In this document: positions 62,718 through 64,000 of the stretch, in pieces
Position numbering within the stretch: the first letter of the stretch is position 1
Layout of the letters: every line of letters starts with the position of its first letter
Assembly: GCA_002420145.1 (NCBI GenBank)
Contig: DIHL01000005.1
Location: 1-64,000 of the forward strand
From: Bacteroidetes bacterium UBA5697
GTDB taxonomy: Bacteria; Bacteroidota; Bacteroidia; B-17B0; Aurantibacillaceae
Reading direction: 5' to 3'
Length of the DNA stretch: 64,000 nt
The notes under the pieces: generated by a model
The model's database searches: none
What the model saw: only the letters and a program-made list of their open reading frames with translations
Told to the model about the DNA's origin: nothing
Program-made: the position numbers and the translations under genes

Positions 62718-64000
62718 GTGACTAAATTATCCGTCGTTATTGTTAATTACAACGTAAAGCACTTTATTGAACAGTGCTTGTTTTCTGTGCTTAAAGCTTC
62801 AGAAAATATTGCTTGTGAGGTATTTGTGGTAGATAATAACTCGGTAGATGGCTCCGTTACTCTTATCCAAGAAAAATTCCCTCAAGTCAATTTAATTGTC
62901 AATAAAACCAATACAGGCTTTTCAGTGGCTAATAATCAGGCACTTAAAATAGCTAAGGGAGAATATGTATTATTATTAAATCCTGATACTGTTGTTCAGG
63001 AAGATACTTTCTCTAAAATTTTAGCCTTTATGGACGCTCATCCTGAGGCTGGAGGTTTAGGGGTGAAAATGTTGGATGGACAAGGAAATTTTGCTCCAGA
63101 ATCAAAAAGAGGCTTACCAACACCTGAAGTAGCTTTTTATAAAATGTTTGGCTTTGCTCGTTTTTTTCCAAAATCAAAACGTTTTGGTAAATATCATTTG
63201 TCTTATTTGTCGGAAGATGAGTTAAGTGAAATCGATGTGATGAGTGGAGCCTTTATGCTGATTCGAAAAACGGTTTTGGATAAAATTGGATTTTTAGATG
63301 AAACATTTTTCATGTATGGAGAAGATATCGATTTATCTTACCGTATAAAAAAAGCAGGATATAAAAATTATTATTTTCCTGACACGCAAATTATTCATTA
63401 TAAAGGAGAAAGTACAAAAAGAAGTAGTTTGAATTATGTGGTGATATTTTATAAAGCCATGGCTATATTTTCAAACAAACATTTTAGCGGTTCTAATGCT
63501 TTTTGGTTTAATGCTTTAATTCACCTCGCTATATTTTTAAAAGCGAGTTTAGCTTTATTATCAAGATTTTTTAAAGCTTTCACTGTTCCAATTATTGATT
63601 TCTGTGTTATTACTTTTGGTTTATTTTTTATTAAAAATATTTATCAACAAAACACGGGTATTGATGGAGATATTTATTCCGAAAAATTATTGAGCGTTGC
63701 CTTTCCTTTATACGCATTGGCTTGGATTATCATGGTGTATTTTAATGGAGGTTACGATAAGCCTATTAAACTTTTAAAAATTGGAAGAGGCGTTTTATTT
63801 GGTACTGTATTTATTTTAATGGGTTATTCGCTTTTGCCAGAATCTTTAAGATTTTCGAGAGCATTAATTTTGTTAGGAACGAGTTGGGCTTTAGTATGTT
63901 TTATCGTTACTCGTTTATTATACCATTTTCTTAAACTAAAGTCATATAGTTTAAGTAGTGCAAAAACCAAACGCATCGCTATTATTGGTGAAGAGCAGGA
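62718..64000 (+). CDS. Family 2 glycosyltransferase with C-terminal membrane domain, partial at 3' end
   Basis: A GTG start gives 427 codons before the window ends. The GT2 domain fills about 1-255: VVIVNYNVKHFIEQ, FVVDNNSVDGS, LLLNPDTVV (the DxD-equivalent), GAFMLIRKTVLDKIG and GEDIDLSYRIKKAGY (the ED base). A second part has four or five membrane helices (about 265-410). The last visible residues KRIAIIGEEQ suggest a Rossmann-like domain beginning. It probably transfers a sugar in polysaccharide assembly at the membrane. Confidence 0.85.
   Translation, partial: MTKLSVVIVNYNVKHFIEQCLFSVLKASENIACEVFVVDNNSVDGSVTLIQEKFPQVNLIVNKTNTGFSVANNQALKIAKGEYVLLLNPDTVVQEDTFSKILAFMDAHPEAGGLGVKMLDGQGNFAPESKRGLPTPEVAFYKMFGFARFFPKSKRFGKYHLSYLSEDELSEIDVMSGAFMLIRKTVLDKIGFLDETFFMYGEDIDLSYRIKKAGYKNYYFPDTQIIHYKGESTKRSSLNYVVIFYKAMAIFSNKHFSGSNAFWFNALIHLAIFLKASLALLSRFFKAFTVPIIDFCVITFGLFFIKNIYQQNTGIDGDIYSEKLLSVAFPLYALAWIIMVYFNGGYDKPIKLLKIGRGVLFGTVFILMGYSLLPESLRFSRALILLGTSWALVCFIVTRLLYHFLKLKSYSLSSAKTKRIAIIGEEQ

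Noticed and set aside
1..64000. Prophage, transposase or conjugative element
   Set aside because: No integrase, transposase, phage structural or transfer gene was found on either strand.

Overview
This is an AT-rich chromosomal window from a member of the Bacteroidota. The evidence is gliding-motility genes (gldC, the first codons of gldF), proteins with type IX secretion (T9SS) C-terminal sorting domains, a TonB-dependent receptor with a carboxypeptidase-regulatory-like domain, an OmpP1/FadL porin, promoters of the TTTG-N18-TAnnTTTG type, and the near absence of Shine-Dalgarno sequences. Menaquinone is made by the futalosine route (mqnB, mqnD and mqnC are present), which points away from lineages that use the classical Men pathway. 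I cannot name a genus.

Layout. 1-8.3 kb: gldF start, a PAP2-like membrane protein, an epimerase, a CapA-like lipoprotein, a deoxynucleoside kinase with a SiaB-like protein, an amidohydrolase divergent from rlmN-lepB-wbqC. 8.3-16 kb: a PAS-SpoIIE phosphatase, folE and queD, the mqnB-mqnD pair, an M13 peptidase and Hsp20. 16-28.6 kb: a degenerate ureohydrolase, mqnC, an SDR, a TonB receptor, a large repetitive T9SS cargo protein, a histidine kinase, a thioredoxin pair, an S41 peptidase and gldC. 28.7-38.1 kb: an rRNA methyltransferase, an ABC-2 exporter, a fused oligopeptide-type ABC ATPase, a DedA protein and a hydrolase.

38.2-43.6 kb is the accessory part. Seven small unrelated genes, all on the minus strand, are separated by copies of a 160-210 bp repeat. 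Each gene is bracketed by its own private 9-10 bp inverted core (for example GTTAGTGGC ... GCCACTAAC). Matching of the 5' core of a gene with the core just after its own stop codon is the signature of integron gene cassettes. I read this as an integrase-less cassette array (CALIN type) with divergent attC-like sites (GTTANNN rather than GTTRRRY). No integrase lies in the window. This is the main discovery candidate.

43.7-64 kb returns to core genes: rny, zapA and a very long coiled-coil gene upstream of zapA, an M23 peptidase, an RCC1-like propeller, a TPR protein and pheS, a MORN/vWA protein, ribF and an LRR protein, an RmlD-like reductase, a DnaQ-like exonuclease, a FadL/SGNH-lipoprotein/T9SS-esterase set that probably acts on ester or lipid substrates at the cell surface, a bestrophin, a DUF1801 protein, tRNA-Arg(TCT) and the first two-thirds or so of a glycosyltransferase cut by the window end. 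Intergenic spaces hold several REP-like palindromes, including two identical 55-bp copies. No gene-free stretch exceeds 300 bases. No rRNA, CRISPR array, prophage or transposase was seen.
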